Shown here: piece after piece, positions 17,117 to 25,790 of the stretch
Layout of the letters: each line of letters opens with the position of its first letter
How positions within the stretch are numbered: position 1 is the stretch's first letter
Assembly (NCBI RefSeq): GCF_000250655.1
Contig: NC_016935.1
Location: forward strand, 6,342,001 to 6,406,000
Source of the DNA: Paenibacillus mucilaginosus 3016
Lineage (GTDB): Bacteria; Bacillota; Bacilli; Paenibacillales; NBRC-103111
Reading direction: 5' to 3'
Length of the DNA: 64,000 bases
Notes under the pieces: generated by a model
Databases searched by the model: none
Told to the model about the DNA's origin: nothing
What the model saw: the letters and a program-made list of their open reading frames with translations, nothing else
Program-made: the position numbers and the translations under genes

Positions 17117-17998
17117 CTATTCCTTGATGGCGCCGATCATGACGCCTTTGACGAAATATTTTTGCAGGAACGGGTACAAGAGCAGGATCGGAATCGTCGC
17201 CACAATGATCGTCGCGTACTTGATCGTCTCCCCGATCGGGATCTTATCCAGCGAGGAGGCGCCGGTCGTCATATTGTCGGTCGAGTTCGTGATGAGAATC
17301 TCGCGCAGCACCAGCTGCAGCGGATACAGCTCCCTGTCGCGCAGGTAGAGCATCGCCCCAAACCAGGCGTTCCAGTGGCCGACCCCGTAGAACAGGATCA
17401 TGACAGCGATCACCGGCAGCGACAGCGGGATAATGACCCGGAACAGAATCGTCCAGTCGTTCGCCCCGTCAATGCGCGCCGACTCCTCGAGCGACACCGG
17501 CACCGCCTGGAACGAAGTGCGCATAATGATGAGGTTCCAGGTCGAGATCGCACCCGGCAGCAGCATCGCCCAAGGCGTGTCGATCATGCCGAGCGAGCTG
17601 ACGAGCAGGTAGGTCGGGATGAGGCCGCCCTGGAAGAACATCGTCAGGACGATGAAGAACATCATCGCATTACGGAAATACAGGCCCTTGCGCGACAGCA
17701 CATAGGCGCCGAGCGAGGTCATGAAGAGATTGATGGCCGTGCCGGCCGTGACATAGAACAGCGTATTGCGGTACCCGGCGGGAATCATCGGGTTGTCGAA
17801 GACCGCCTTGTAGGCGTCAAGCGAGAAGCCCTCGGGCATCAGGAGCAGCCCCCGGTGCTGCATCAGCGAGGCCGGGTCGCTCAGTGAAGCGAAAGCCACA
17901 TAGAGGAACGGATACAGGGTCAGGATGCTCAGGAGCACCATGAACAGCGCGTTCGAGCCGTCGAACGTCCGCTCGCCCCAGGTCCGGCGGTTCAGCAT
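17117..17998 (-). CDS. Carbohydrate ABC transporter permease (LplC/YtcP type)
   Basis: A 293-aa integral membrane protein with six predicted helices (first near residues 17-38, LFMVLLSILTLYPFLYVAFA). The cytoplasmic EAA loop reads EESARIDGANDWTILFRVII, the contact site for the ATPase. With the partner permease at 18026-18988 it would form the pore for an oligosaccharide. The short gap of 27 bp to that gene and the shared direction indicate one operon. No ATPase gene is present here; such carbohydrate importers in Bacillales usually share an MsmX-type ATPase encoded elsewhere (family knowledge). Confidence 0.92.
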   Translation of the reverse strand: MLNRRTWGERTFDGSNALFMVLLSILTLYPFLYVAFASLSDPASLMQHRGLLLMPEGFSLDAYKAVFDNPMIPAGYRNTLFYVTAGTAINLFMTSLGAYVLSRKGLYFRNAMMFFIVLTMFFQGGLIPTYLLVSSLGMIDTPWAMLLPGAISTWNLIIMRTSFQAVPVSLEESARIDGANDWTILFRVIIPLSLPVIAVMILFYGVGHWNAWFGAMLYLRDRELYPLQLVLREILITNSTDNMTTGASSLDKIPIGETIKYATIIVATIPILLLYPFLQKYFVKGVMIGAIKE

Positions 17999-18025
17999 AA
18001 GTCACACCTCCTTCATCTTCGGGAG

Positions 18026-18988
18026 CTACCACAGCTTCGTGTCCGTCAGCCGTTTCGAGAGGCTGTTCGAGACGACGAGCAGCGTGAAAGCGATCACGGC
18101 ATTGAACAGGCCCACGGCCGCCGTGTAGCTGTAGTTCGATTCGAGAATCCCCTTGCGGTAGACGAACGTCGAGATGACATCGGCCGTTTCGAAGGTCAGC
18201 GGCGTGTACATCAGCAGAATTTTTTCGCTGCCGACGGTCATCATCGTTCCCATCTTGAGAATGAGCAGAATGATCACGGTGGGCATGATGCCCGGGATCG
18301 TGATATGGAGCGCCTGCTTCCACCTCCCCGCCCCGTCGACCTTCGCCGCCTCGTACAGGGTCGGATCGATCGCGGCCAGCGCCGCCAGATAGATGATCGA
18401 TCCCCAGCCCACTTCCTTCCAGATTCCCGAAGCCACATAGAGGAAGCGGAACCAATCCGGCTCACGCATATAGGCCGTCTCCGGCATGCCGAACAGCATC
18501 AGGAGCTGGTTCACGACACCGTCGCGCGCCAGGAAGTCGACCATCATCCCCACCACCACGACAATCGAGATGAAGTGGGGCAGATACGTCACCGTCTGGA
18601 TCGTCCGCTTGAACCACTGCACCCGGAGCTCATTAAGCAGCAGGGCCAGCCCGATCGCCGCCGGGAAGCCGAACAGAAGATCATACAGGCTCAGCAGCAG
18701 CGTATTGCGGATGAGACGCCAGAAGTAGAACGACTCGAAGAATTCCTGAAAATGCTTGAATCCCACCCAAGGACTGCCGAGAATCCCGTCCCCAAGGCTG
18801 TAGTCCTTGAAGGCGATCTGCAGACCATACATGGGTCCATACTCAAACACCCCGTAATACAGCAGTACCGGCAGTGCCATCAGATAGATGACCCGGTTGC
18901 GCCGCAGGTCCCTGCCCATTCGCCGGAGAAGGCTGTCTTTGGTACGGGCCCTGCCCGCGCGGGCCAGCTTCTCTTCCATCATTGCCAT
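18026..18988 (-). CDS. Carbohydrate ABC transporter permease (LplB type)
   Basis: A 320-aa membrane protein with six helices; VIYLMALPVLLYYGVFEYGP (residues 33-52) starts the domain and the EAA loop is EAAKVDGAGRWKQALHIT. It pairs with the LplC-type permease downstream. ATG 18988 has GGAGGAGGGG upstream; several Met codons follow (MAMMEEK) so the exact start could be a few residues later. The 120-bp gap to the solute-binding gene has no terminator, consistent with a single transporter operon. Confidence 0.92.
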   Translation of the reverse strand: MAMMEEKLARAGRARTKDSLLRRMGRDLRRNRVIYLMALPVLLYYGVFEYGPMYGLQIAFKDYSLGDGILGSPWVGFKHFQEFFESFYFWRLIRNTLLLSLYDLLFGFPAAIGLALLLNELRVQWFKRTIQTVTYLPHFISIVVVVGMMVDFLARDGVVNQLLMLFGMPETAYMREPDWFRFLYVASGIWKEVGWGSIIYLAALAAIDPTLYEAAKVDGAGRWKQALHITIPGIMPTVIILLILKMGTMMTVGSEKILLMYTPLTFETADVISTFVYRKGILESNYSYTAAVGLFNAVIAFTLLVVSNSLSKRLTDTKLW

Positions 18989-19108
18989 CCCTTCCCCTCC
19001 TCCCGTGTGCGGCTCGCGGGAGACGCCAGGATCGCCCCGGCGGCCTGCCCCCGTATTTCACCGCACCCTTTTGCATCTTTCCATGTCTCAAACATCATCC
19101 TGAGCCTA

Positions 19109-20755
19109 TTACCGCTTGTTATACCGCTCGAGCGCCGCCTGCTGGATTTTGACCGCTTCCTCCAGCCCCATGCCCTTCAGCGTCTGCACGTACTTGTCGA
19201 AGTTCTCCAGCGGCTCCACGCCCATGATGAACTTGCTGTACATCTCGTCACGGTACGTGTTGATGTCGCTCATGATCGACGCGTACTTGCCGCTCTCCTC
19301 GCGGTTCGGCGTGACCAGGGGCATCCGGCGCTCGTTCGTCGGCTCCGCCCACACCTTCAGCGACTCCTTCTGCTCCGGCAGCTCGGCGTACTGCTCCAGG
19401 TACCGCTTATCCTGCACGAACATGCCGTCCCAGGAAGAGCGTGCATACTGGGCCATCGCCTGCTGCACCGGCAGCCCGTTCGGGTTCTTCATAACGAGAT
19501 CGGTAAACTTCGGATAGCCGTTCTCCATCTTGTAGCTGACGCCCTCGATGCCGAAATTCATCAGCATGTGCCCTTCCTCGGAATAGCCGTAATCGAGCCA
19601 TTTCACCGTTTCCTCGATATTCTTGTTGGAGGAGGAGATGGAGGCCGCCTTGCCGTTAAAAATAAAATCGATCTGCCCCCAAAGCTGCTTATCCCCTTTC
19701 TTCAGCACGGGATACGGAATTGCGACAAGCTTGAAGTTCGGATCCTTCCCCTTCATGAGATTCATGTATTTGCCGATCCCGCCGCCTGTGTTCATGACGG
19801 TCACGCCGAGCTGGTTCCCCGTGATCTTCGCATCGAGCAGCTTGTTGTCCGTCGCCGCAAAATCCTTGTCGAGGAGCCCCTCCTTGTACCACTTGTTCAT
19901 GAGCGTCAGGTATTCCTTGTACCCCGGCTCGACCGGCCCGTACTTCACCTGTCCGTTCTCGTGATGGAAGCCGTAGGAGATGCCGTAGGCCCCCAGGATC
20001 GCGGCAGACGAGTTCAATTCACCGGTGGCCGGCGTAAAGGCGCGCATGAGATACGGGATCTCGTCCGCCTTGCCGTTGCCGTTCGGATCCTTCTCCTTGA
20101 ACGCTTTGAGCACGGTGTAGAGCTCGTCGATGGTCGTCGGGATCTGAAGACCCAGCTTATCGAGCCAATCCTTGCGGATCGCAAGCCCTTGGTATACCTG
20201 AAGCGCTTTATCCCCCCGCAGGAACGGGAAGCCCCAGATGCTGCCTTCGTCGGTGGTGACCTGCTTTTTCATCTCGGGATTGGCGTCGAGCACCTTCTTC
20301 AGGTTCGGGGCGTACTTGTCGATATACTCGTTGAGCTTGATGATCTTGCCGTCCTTGATCGCCTTCTCGGGACCTCCGGGATAATCATTGATGAAATAAT
20401 GCTCGATGACATCCGGCAGCTTGCCGCCCGTGATCATGAGGTTGAACTGATCCTTCTCCTGCCCCTGCGGCGGATGCTGAAAATCAACCTTCACGCCCGT
20501 TCGCTTCTCGAGTTCTTTGTACATGGCGATCTCATTGTAGCTCTTCATCGTGGCGGCCACCTGTGTCGCCATGCCGGTCCAGTACGTCACATTCGTCAGC
20601 TTGGCCGGCTCCTTGCCGCTTCCCTGGGATGCCGCACCGCCTGCCTCCGGACTCCCGCCCGAGCATCCCGCCGTCAGTACGGCCAGAGCCGCTGCCGCCG
20701 CCGCACCCGCCTTGAGGTTTCTGCGCCGCTGCCGTTTCCCGTTCTTCTTGTTCAT
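19109..20755 (-). CDS. Carbohydrate ABC transporter solute-binding lipoprotein (LplA type)
   Basis: A 548-aa lipoprotein. The signal peptide has a twin-basic start (KKNGKRQRRR), an alanine-rich core and a lipobox LTAGC with the lipidated Cys at residue 31, followed by a Gly/Ala/Ser linker. The mature protein has the two-lobe solute-binding fold of the large LplA-like group (YDVIEHYFIND-like, GLAIRKDWLDKLGLQIPTT, KTVEWLDYGY-like motifs), usually found for rhamnogalacturonan- or mannan-derived oligosaccharides. RBS GGGGAGGTT. It is first in the operon with the two permeases. The ligand cannot be read from the sequence. Confidence 0.92.
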   Translation of the reverse strand: MNKKNGKRQRRRNLKAGAAAAAALAVLTAGCSGGSPEAGGAASQGSGKEPAKLTNVTYWTGMATQVAATMKSYNEIAMYKELEKRTGVKVDFQHPPQGQEKDQFNLMITGGKLPDVIEHYFINDYPGGPEKAIKDGKIIKLNEYIDKYAPNLKKVLDANPEMKKQVTTDEGSIWGFPFLRGDKALQVYQGLAIRKDWLDKLGLQIPTTIDELYTVLKAFKEKDPNGNGKADEIPYLMRAFTPATGELNSSAAILGAYGISYGFHHENGQVKYGPVEPGYKEYLTLMNKWYKEGLLDKDFAATDNKLLDAKITGNQLGVTVMNTGGGIGKYMNLMKGKDPNFKLVAIPYPVLKKGDKQLWGQIDFIFNGKAASISSSNKNIEETVKWLDYGYSEEGHMLMNFGIEGVSYKMENGYPKFTDLVMKNPNGLPVQQAMAQYARSSWDGMFVQDKRYLEQYAELPEQKESLKVWAEPTNERRMPLVTPNREESGKYASIMSDINTYRDEMYSKFIMGVEPLENFDKYVQTLKGMGLEEAVKIQQAALERYNKR

Positions 20756-20819
20756 CCGTGTAACCTCCCCTTGTTCGATGCGCTTCTCCAGTGTCTTGCC
20801 GCCCGCCTGTCATCTTCTT

Positions 20820-20833
20820 CTAAAACGCTTACA
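20820..20833 (-). promoter_or_regulatory. cre-like site upstream of the sugar transporter operon
   Basis: Minus strand TGTAAGCGTTTTAG matches the CcpA cre core (TGNAANCGNTNNCA) except for the last two bases. It lies 65 bp before the lipoprotein start. A second LacI-type palindrome, TTGAAACGTTTAAA, sits at 20991-21004. Otherwise the gap 20834-21103 shows nothing else. Confidence 0.45.
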
Positions 20834-21139
20834 CGCAGCTGCAGCGGAAGTCCTCCCGCTTTTCTCCTGATGTCATGGCTGCATCATACGCCGGTACAGG
20901 CTTTCCTGTGAACTGCGAATTCTTCAGAGACACCTTACAGATTCGAGAATCCGGGCTATCCGTTCTTCAGTCCACCGCTTATTTTTAGCATTGAAACGTT
21001 TAAATAAAAATGAATACCTTTTCATTCCCGGGCACGTCCGGATAATCGATCCGCCTGAGTGGTTACTCACACTCGCGGTTCGATTTGTTTTATACTATAG
21101 ATTATGAGCATCAGAGCAGCAAGAAGGAAGGTGTCGCCC

Positions 21140-21832
21140 ATGTCAACCGAACCGTCAACAGAGGACGCCTGGCTGCAGCAGCTGCTGGAGCTTGGGGAGT
21201 CCGGCAAAGCGATGACGAATAAACAGCGCAGAATCGTGCAGGCGGCCGTCGAGATCTTTGCGGAGAAGGGCTACTCCGCCGCTTCCACGAGCGAGATCGC
21301 GCAGAAGGCCGGGGTCGCGGAAGGCACGATCTTCCGCCATTACAAGACAAAGAAGGACCTCCTTCTGTCCATCATCGGCCCTACCATGGCCAAGCTCGTC
21401 GCCCCGTTCGTGCTCCGCGACTTCACGCCCGTGCTTGAGGCTTCGTATGCGGGCTACGACGACTTCCTGCGGGCGCTCGTCCGCAACCGGCTCGAATTCG
21501 TGCGCCGCCACCTGCCGGTCATCCGCATCCTCCTGCAGGAGATTCCCTTCCAGACCGAGCTTCGCGAGGAATTCAAGGCGGTGCTGATGAGGGAAGTGTA
21601 TGTCCGGGTCGAAAAAGCGATTCACCACTTCCAGGCCCAGGGCCAGCTCATCGCCCTCCCGGCCTTCACCGTGGTCCGGCTGACCGTCTCCGTCGTGGTC
21701 GGATTCCTTATGACCCGTTTCATGCTGTTTCCCGAGCTGGACTGGAATGAGGAAGAGGAGCTTGAGATTTGTGTCAACTTCATCATGAACGGGCTGTCCG
21801 CCGGGCCGTCCGTTCCCCGGGGAGAGGAGTGA
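21140..21832 (+). CDS. TetR/AcrR-family transcriptional regulator
   Basis: A 230-aa regulator. After about 30 residues the helix-turn-helix is RRIVQAAVEIFAEKGYSAAS followed by TSEIAQKAGVAEGTIFRHYK, typical of the family; the rest is the ligand-binding helical domain. ATG 21140 (GGAAGGTG upstream) is preferred over 21104. A TATACT -10 lies at about 21090. The acetyltransferase gene starts six bases after the stop, so they are co-transcribed. The convergent MFS efflux gene at 22685-23863 is a possible target because TetR proteins often control drug efflux (inference). Confidence 0.88.
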   Translation: MSTEPSTEDAWLQQLLELGESGKAMTNKQRRIVQAAVEIFAEKGYSAASTSEIAQKAGVAEGTIFRHYKTKKDLLLSIIGPTMAKLVAPFVLRDFTPVLEASYAGYDDFLRALVRNRLEFVRRHLPVIRILLQEIPFQTELREEFKAVLMREVYVRVEKAIHHFQAQGQLIALPAFTVVRLTVSVVVGFLMTRFMLFPELDWNEEEELEICVNFIMNGLSAGPSVPRGEE

Positions 21833-21837
21833 CCGCC

Positions 21838-22401
21838 ATGCTCATGCAGGGACAAGCGGTCTATACCCGCATTCTGCTTCATTCGGATGCCGAGGCCTTG
21901 TGGCGTCTCAAAACGGAGAACCGCGGCTTCTTCCAGCCGTTCGAGCCCGTGCAGGACGAAGCTTCTTATACCCGTGAAGCCGTCAAAGAATATATATCCC
22001 ACTCGCTCGCCGAACAGGAGCAGGGCGGCAGCTTCTCCTTCGGCATCTTCACGCCGGACGACGAGCTGATCGGCAGAGTCCGCCTCTCATGCATCGTGCG
22101 GGGGGCATGGCAGAACGCCAACCTCGGCTATATGCTCGCCGAGAGGTGGAACGGCCGGGGCCTGATGACCGAGGCGGTCGGGCTGACCCTGAAGTTCGCG
22201 TTCGAGCATGCGAACCTGCACCGGGTGCAGGCCGGCATCATGCCGCACAACCTGGGCTCGCAGCGCGTGGCCGAGAAGAACGGCATGCGCTTCGAGGGCC
22301 TGGCGGAGCGGTACCTGCGGATCGCCGGCGTCTGGGAGGACCACCGCATCTACGCGATCACCGCGGAGGAGTGGCGGGAGCGGCGGAGCGCGGCCGGGTA
22401 G
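21838..22401 (+). CDS. GNAT acetyltransferase, RimJ/RimL family
   Basis: A 187-aa N-acetyltransferase of the ribosomal-protein-alanine acetyltransferase group. ATG 21838 has GGAGAGGAG upstream. The acetyl-CoA-binding motif region is WNGRGLMTEAVGLTLKFAFE (residues 100-120), followed by the diagnostic NLHRVQAGIMPHNLGSQRVA and KNGMRFEGLAERYLRIAGVW. It likely acetylates a protein N-terminus or small amine in the cytoplasm using acetyl-CoA. Co-transcribed with the TetR gene, gap 5 bp. Followed by a strong bidirectional hairpin. Confidence 0.9.
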   Translation: MLMQGQAVYTRILLHSDAEALWRLKTENRGFFQPFEPVQDEASYTREAVKEYISHSLAEQEQGGSFSFGIFTPDDELIGRVRLSCIVRGAWQNANLGYMLAERWNGRGLMTEAVGLTLKFAFEHANLHRVQAGIMPHNLGSQRVAEKNGMRFEGLAERYLRIAGVWEDHRIYAITAEEWRERRSAAG

Positions 22402-22563
22402 CTGGCCTGTCGCCCGGCAGGCCGGGCCGCCTGGCACTTGGGGCCGGATGCAAGAGTCCATGCGCTCTCCGATCTGGTACCGTACGGAAGTGCGTTCCGG
22501 CTTGCACCCCGCGCCGCCTCCCCTGCGTTTTTGTCGGGTCTCTCATCCGCCGACACCTGACAA

Positions 22564-22619
22564 CCCCAAAAGGCTGCCCCGCGACCGGACGAATCCGGTG
22601 CGGGGCAGCCTTTTGGGGC
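22564..22619. terminator. Bidirectional terminator with branched 19-bp stem
   Basis: CCCCAAAAGGCTGCCCCGC and its exact reverse complement, with an inner ACCGGA/TCCGGT stem, lie between the convergent GNAT and MFS genes. Short T-runs (TTTT) occur within the stem in both directions. Confidence 0.75.
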
Positions 22620-22684
22620 ATGACTGCAGAGGAGCAGCAGGACTGCACGCTCCCCCGGTGCAAGAAGCTCGGCCTGCGGAAGCG

Positions 22685-23863
22685 CTAGGCCGTCTGGCGC
22701 AGACGTCCGCCTTCGATACGGTCCGCCGCAACAAAGCGGAAGAGCAGGAACACGGCGGCGGCCGACATCAGGGCGCCGGAGTAGAACGGCAGGCTGTGGC
22801 TGTAGTCGTACACGCCGGCGCCGAGCAGCGGGCCGGTGATGCGCCCGAGGCTGTCCATCGACGAGCTGAGGCCGGAGGCCACCCCCTGCCCGACCTTCGT
22901 CTTCTGCGTGATGAGCGAGGTGACGCAGGGGCGGATCAGCGCGTTGCCCGCCGCGAAGACGCTTAAGTAGATCGACGCGGTCAGCAGGGACGTCGAGAAC
23001 AGAATGAGCACGAAGCCGATCGCCGACAGCACCAGTCCGATGCCGATCACCATGGACTCCTGTCCTCTCTTGATCAGACGGCGCACGACGCCGCCCTGGA
23101 TCAGGGCGCCTACGATGCCGCTGACGGCGAACATGATGCCGAGCTGCTGCGCGTCCGCGCCGATCTTATCCCGCTGGAAGAGCAGGAGCGTCGCCTCGAG
23201 CCCCGCCAGGGAGAACGAGACGAAGAACGAGAGCACGTACAGGTACTTCAGCGGCCCGTCGAAAGCCTTCCAGCGCGATACCTTCGGCTCCTGCGGCTTG
23301 CGTCGCTTGTCCTCGGTCAGCGACTCCGGCAGCATGAAGAAGGCGAAGATGAAGGTCGCAAAGGCAAGCGCGGAGGCTGCGAAGAACGGAACCTCCGTGC
23401 CGAAGCCGCTCAGCAGTCCGCCGAACGCCGGACCGAAGATGAAGCCGAGGCCGATCGACATCCCGACCGCCCCCATGCCCTTCGTCCGGTTCTCCTCCGT
23501 GGTGATGTCCGCGACGTACGCCACCGCGCAGGCCGTAGCCGCGCCGGAGAACAGGCCGCCGAGAATCCGCGAGAGATACATCAGCACGAGGTTGTCCCCT
23601 GCGATGCCGAACAGGAAGAAGGACAGGCTGAATCCGAACGCCCCGGTCATGATCAGCGGACGCCGGCCCACCCGGTCCGACAGCGCGCCCCAGAAGGGCG
23701 ACATGAGGAAAGAGGCGAGCGAGTACACCGAGAGCAGCAGCCCGAGGTGGAAGCTCCCGGCGCCCGACCCGGTAATGGCATCCGGCAGGACGGGGATGAT
23801 AATGCCAAAACCGATAAAAATCGTCATCAGAAGAATCATGACGACACCCAGCTGTTTATTCAT
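22685..23863 (-). CDS. MFS transporter, DHA1 family (multidrug-efflux type)
   Basis: A 392-aa protein with 12 predicted helices. The start MNKQLGVVMILLMTIFIGFG at 23863 is preferred; the frame extends seven codons to a TTG with no ribosome binding site. The motif A loop reads GALSDRVGRRPLIMTG and the motif C region GLGFIFGPAFGGLLS, both marks of the DHA1 drug:H+ antiporters (Bmr, NorA, TetA). It would export hydrophobic compounds from the membrane using proton motive force. The TetR gene on the other strand is a plausible regulator. Substrate cannot be read from the sequence. Confidence 0.9.
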   Translation of the reverse strand: MNKQLGVVMILLMTIFIGFGIIIPVLPDAITGSGAGSFHLGLLLSVYSLASFLMSPFWGALSDRVGRRPLIMTGAFGFSLSFFLFGIAGDNLVLMYLSRILGGLFSGAATACAVAYVADITTEENRTKGMGAVGMSIGLGFIFGPAFGGLLSGFGTEVPFFAASALAFATFIFAFFMLPESLTEDKRRKPQEPKVSRWKAFDGPLKYLYVLSFFVSFSLAGLEATLLLFQRDKIGADAQQLGIMFAVSGIVGALIQGGVVRRLIKRGQESMVIGIGLVLSAIGFVLILFSTSLLTASIYLSVFAAGNALIRPCVTSLITQKTKVGQGVASGLSSSMDSLGRITGPLLGAGVYDYSHSLPFYSGALMSAAAVFLLFRFVAADRIEGGRLRQTA

Positions 23864-24136
23864 ATGTGTGCAGGTTCCCTTCAAAGGAGGATAGGTATAG
23901 GGTCATGACCTCCGCAGCGCCGGCCGATGCCAAAAACAGGTGCGGGGTCCCTGTTATCGTACCATATCTTGAGAAGCGAATGAAACGCGCTGCCCGAAGA
24001 TTAACAAAATCGACAAACCTTGTGCCCGTTCAAAGGTTTTTTAACGATTTCTGAAAACTGCTTGCATCCTCGTCCTATTTTGCTATACTCAGTTTGTTTG
24101 CTTTTTTCCAACAAATTTCGCACACGAAGGGTAGGG

Positions 24137-25612
24137 ATGACCGTGGATCAAACGAAAACTCCCCTGTTCACCGCACTGAAGGAGCATGCCGGACGCAACC
24201 CGGTACAGTTTCACATTCCAGGACATAAGAAAGGTGTCGGCATGGACCCGGAATTTCGGGAGTTTATCGGCGACAACGCGCTGTCCATCGACCTGATTAA
24301 TATAGCACCGCTTGACGACCTGCATCAGCCGACCGGCGTCATCGAGGAGTCGCAGCAGCTTGCCGCCGAAGCCTTCGGGGCGGATCATACGTTCTTCTCC
24401 GTCCAGGGCACGAGCGGCGCGATCATGACCATGATCCTCACCGTCTGCTCGCAGGGCGACAAGATCATCGTTCCGCGCAACGTGCATAAATCCGTCATGG
24501 CCGCCATCATCTTCGCCGGGGCGAAGCCCGTCTTCCTGAAGCCGGTCCGCGACGAGAACCTCGGCATCGAGCACGGCGTCACGACCAGCTCGGTAAAGCG
24601 GGCGCTCGACCGCCATCCGGACGCGAAGGCCGTGCTGGTCATCAACCCGACCTATTACGGCGTCTGCGCGAACCTCAAGGAGATCGTCGAGATCGTGCAC
24701 GGCTACAACATTCCGGTGCTTGTCGACGAAGCGCACGGCGTGCTCATCCACTTCAACGAGAAGCTGCCGATGTCCGCGATGGAAGCGGGCGCCGATATGG
24801 CCGCCACGTCCGTACACAAGCTCGGCGGCTCGATGACGCAGAGCTCCGTGCTCAACATCAAGGGTACCCGCGTCAGCGTGCGCCGCGCGAAGACGATCAT
24901 CTCCATGCTGACGACGACCTCGACGTCCTACATCCTGCTCGGCTCACTCGATACGGCCCGCCGCCATCTGGCGCTGAACGGACGGGCCATGGCCGACCGG
25001 GCGATCGAGCTCGCGAACTACGCGCGCACGGAGATCAACCGCATTCCGGGGCTGTACTGCTTCGGGGAGGACATCCTCGGCTCCGAGGCCACCTTCGACT
25101 TCGATCCGACGAAGGTGAACATCCACGTCCGCCACCTCGGCATCACGGGCTATGACGTCGAGAACTGGCTGCGCGACGAGTTCAACATCGAGGTCGAGCT
25201 CAGCGATATGTACAACATCCTCTGCCTCATCACGCCGGGCGATACGCGCGACAACGTCGAGTCGCTGCTCACCGCGCTGCGCCGCCTGTCCGAGGAGAAC
25301 TACAACATCCGCCAGGCGAACGAGCTCGTGATCAAGAATCCGAAGATCCCGCAGCTGACGCTGACGCCGCGCGACGCGTTCTATGGCGATACGGAGATCA
25401 TCCCGTTCAAGGAATCCGCCGACCGCATCATCGCGGAATTCATCTATGTCTACCCGCCGGGAATTCCGATCCTGCTTCCGGGCGAGGTCATCTCCCAGGA
25501 GCTTATCGACTACATCACGGAGCATGTCGAAGTCGGCCTCCCGGTCAAGGGGCCCGAGGACCGCAGCATCGAATTCGTCAAAGTGATTGTGGAGACGCCG
25601 GCGATTTTCTAA
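24137..25612 (+). CDS. speA: Arginine decarboxylase (PLP fold type I)
   Basis: A 491-aa enzyme of the Orn/Lys/Arg decarboxylase family of SpeA type, length as in Bacillus. N-terminus FTALKEHAGRNPVQFHIPGH is family-specific; the PLP fold is clear with VDEAH (D197) and SVHKLGGSMTQSS containing the Schiff-base lysine K228. It decarboxylates arginine to agmatine with release of CO2, feeding polyamine synthesis. The start at 24137 follows GAAGG; the frame is open upstream but without a ribosome binding site. Other basic amino acids are possible, but Bacillales members of this size are arginine decarboxylases. A strong terminator follows. Confidence 0.92.
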   Translation: MTVDQTKTPLFTALKEHAGRNPVQFHIPGHKKGVGMDPEFREFIGDNALSIDLINIAPLDDLHQPTGVIEESQQLAAEAFGADHTFFSVQGTSGAIMTMILTVCSQGDKIIVPRNVHKSVMAAIIFAGAKPVFLKPVRDENLGIEHGVTTSSVKRALDRHPDAKAVLVINPTYYGVCANLKEIVEIVHGYNIPVLVDEAHGVLIHFNEKLPMSAMEAGADMAATSVHKLGGSMTQSSVLNIKGTRVSVRRAKTIISMLTTTSTSYILLGSLDTARRHLALNGRAMADRAIELANYARTEINRIPGLYCFGEDILGSEATFDFDPTKVNIHVRHLGITGYDVENWLRDEFNIEVELSDMYNILCLITPGDTRDNVESLLTALRRLSEENYNIRQANELVIKNPKIPQLTLTPRDAFYGDTEIIPFKESADRIIAEFIYVYPPGIPILLPGEVISQELIDYITEHVEVGLPVKGPEDRSIEFVKVIVETPAIF

Positions 25613-25630
25613 GCCTGATGTTCTATCCCT

Positions 25631-25680
25631 GCAGCATCCGCTTTTCCGTTCAAGGAACGGGAGGCGGGTGCTGTTTTTTT
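25631..25680 (+). terminator. Terminator after arginine decarboxylase
   Basis: CAGCATCCGC...CCGTTC pairs with GAACGG...GCGGGTGCTG, loop AAGG, followed by seven T residues. Confidence 0.85.
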
Positions 25681-25790
25681 GTGAGCTGCAGCAGCGAGCA
25701 GGCGCAACCCTGAAGAGGCGGGTCCCGTCTGGTAAGCAAACAGCCTTCCGCAGGCGGTCCAGTCAGCGCCTGCGCCAGAAAGGAGTCCAT

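Noticed and set aside
18305..20911. 868-aa plus-strand ORF across the permease and lipoprotein genes
   Set aside because: It is antisense to two clear ABC transporter genes; composition is rich in His, Arg and Leu as expected for a shadow frame, and there is no ribosome binding site.
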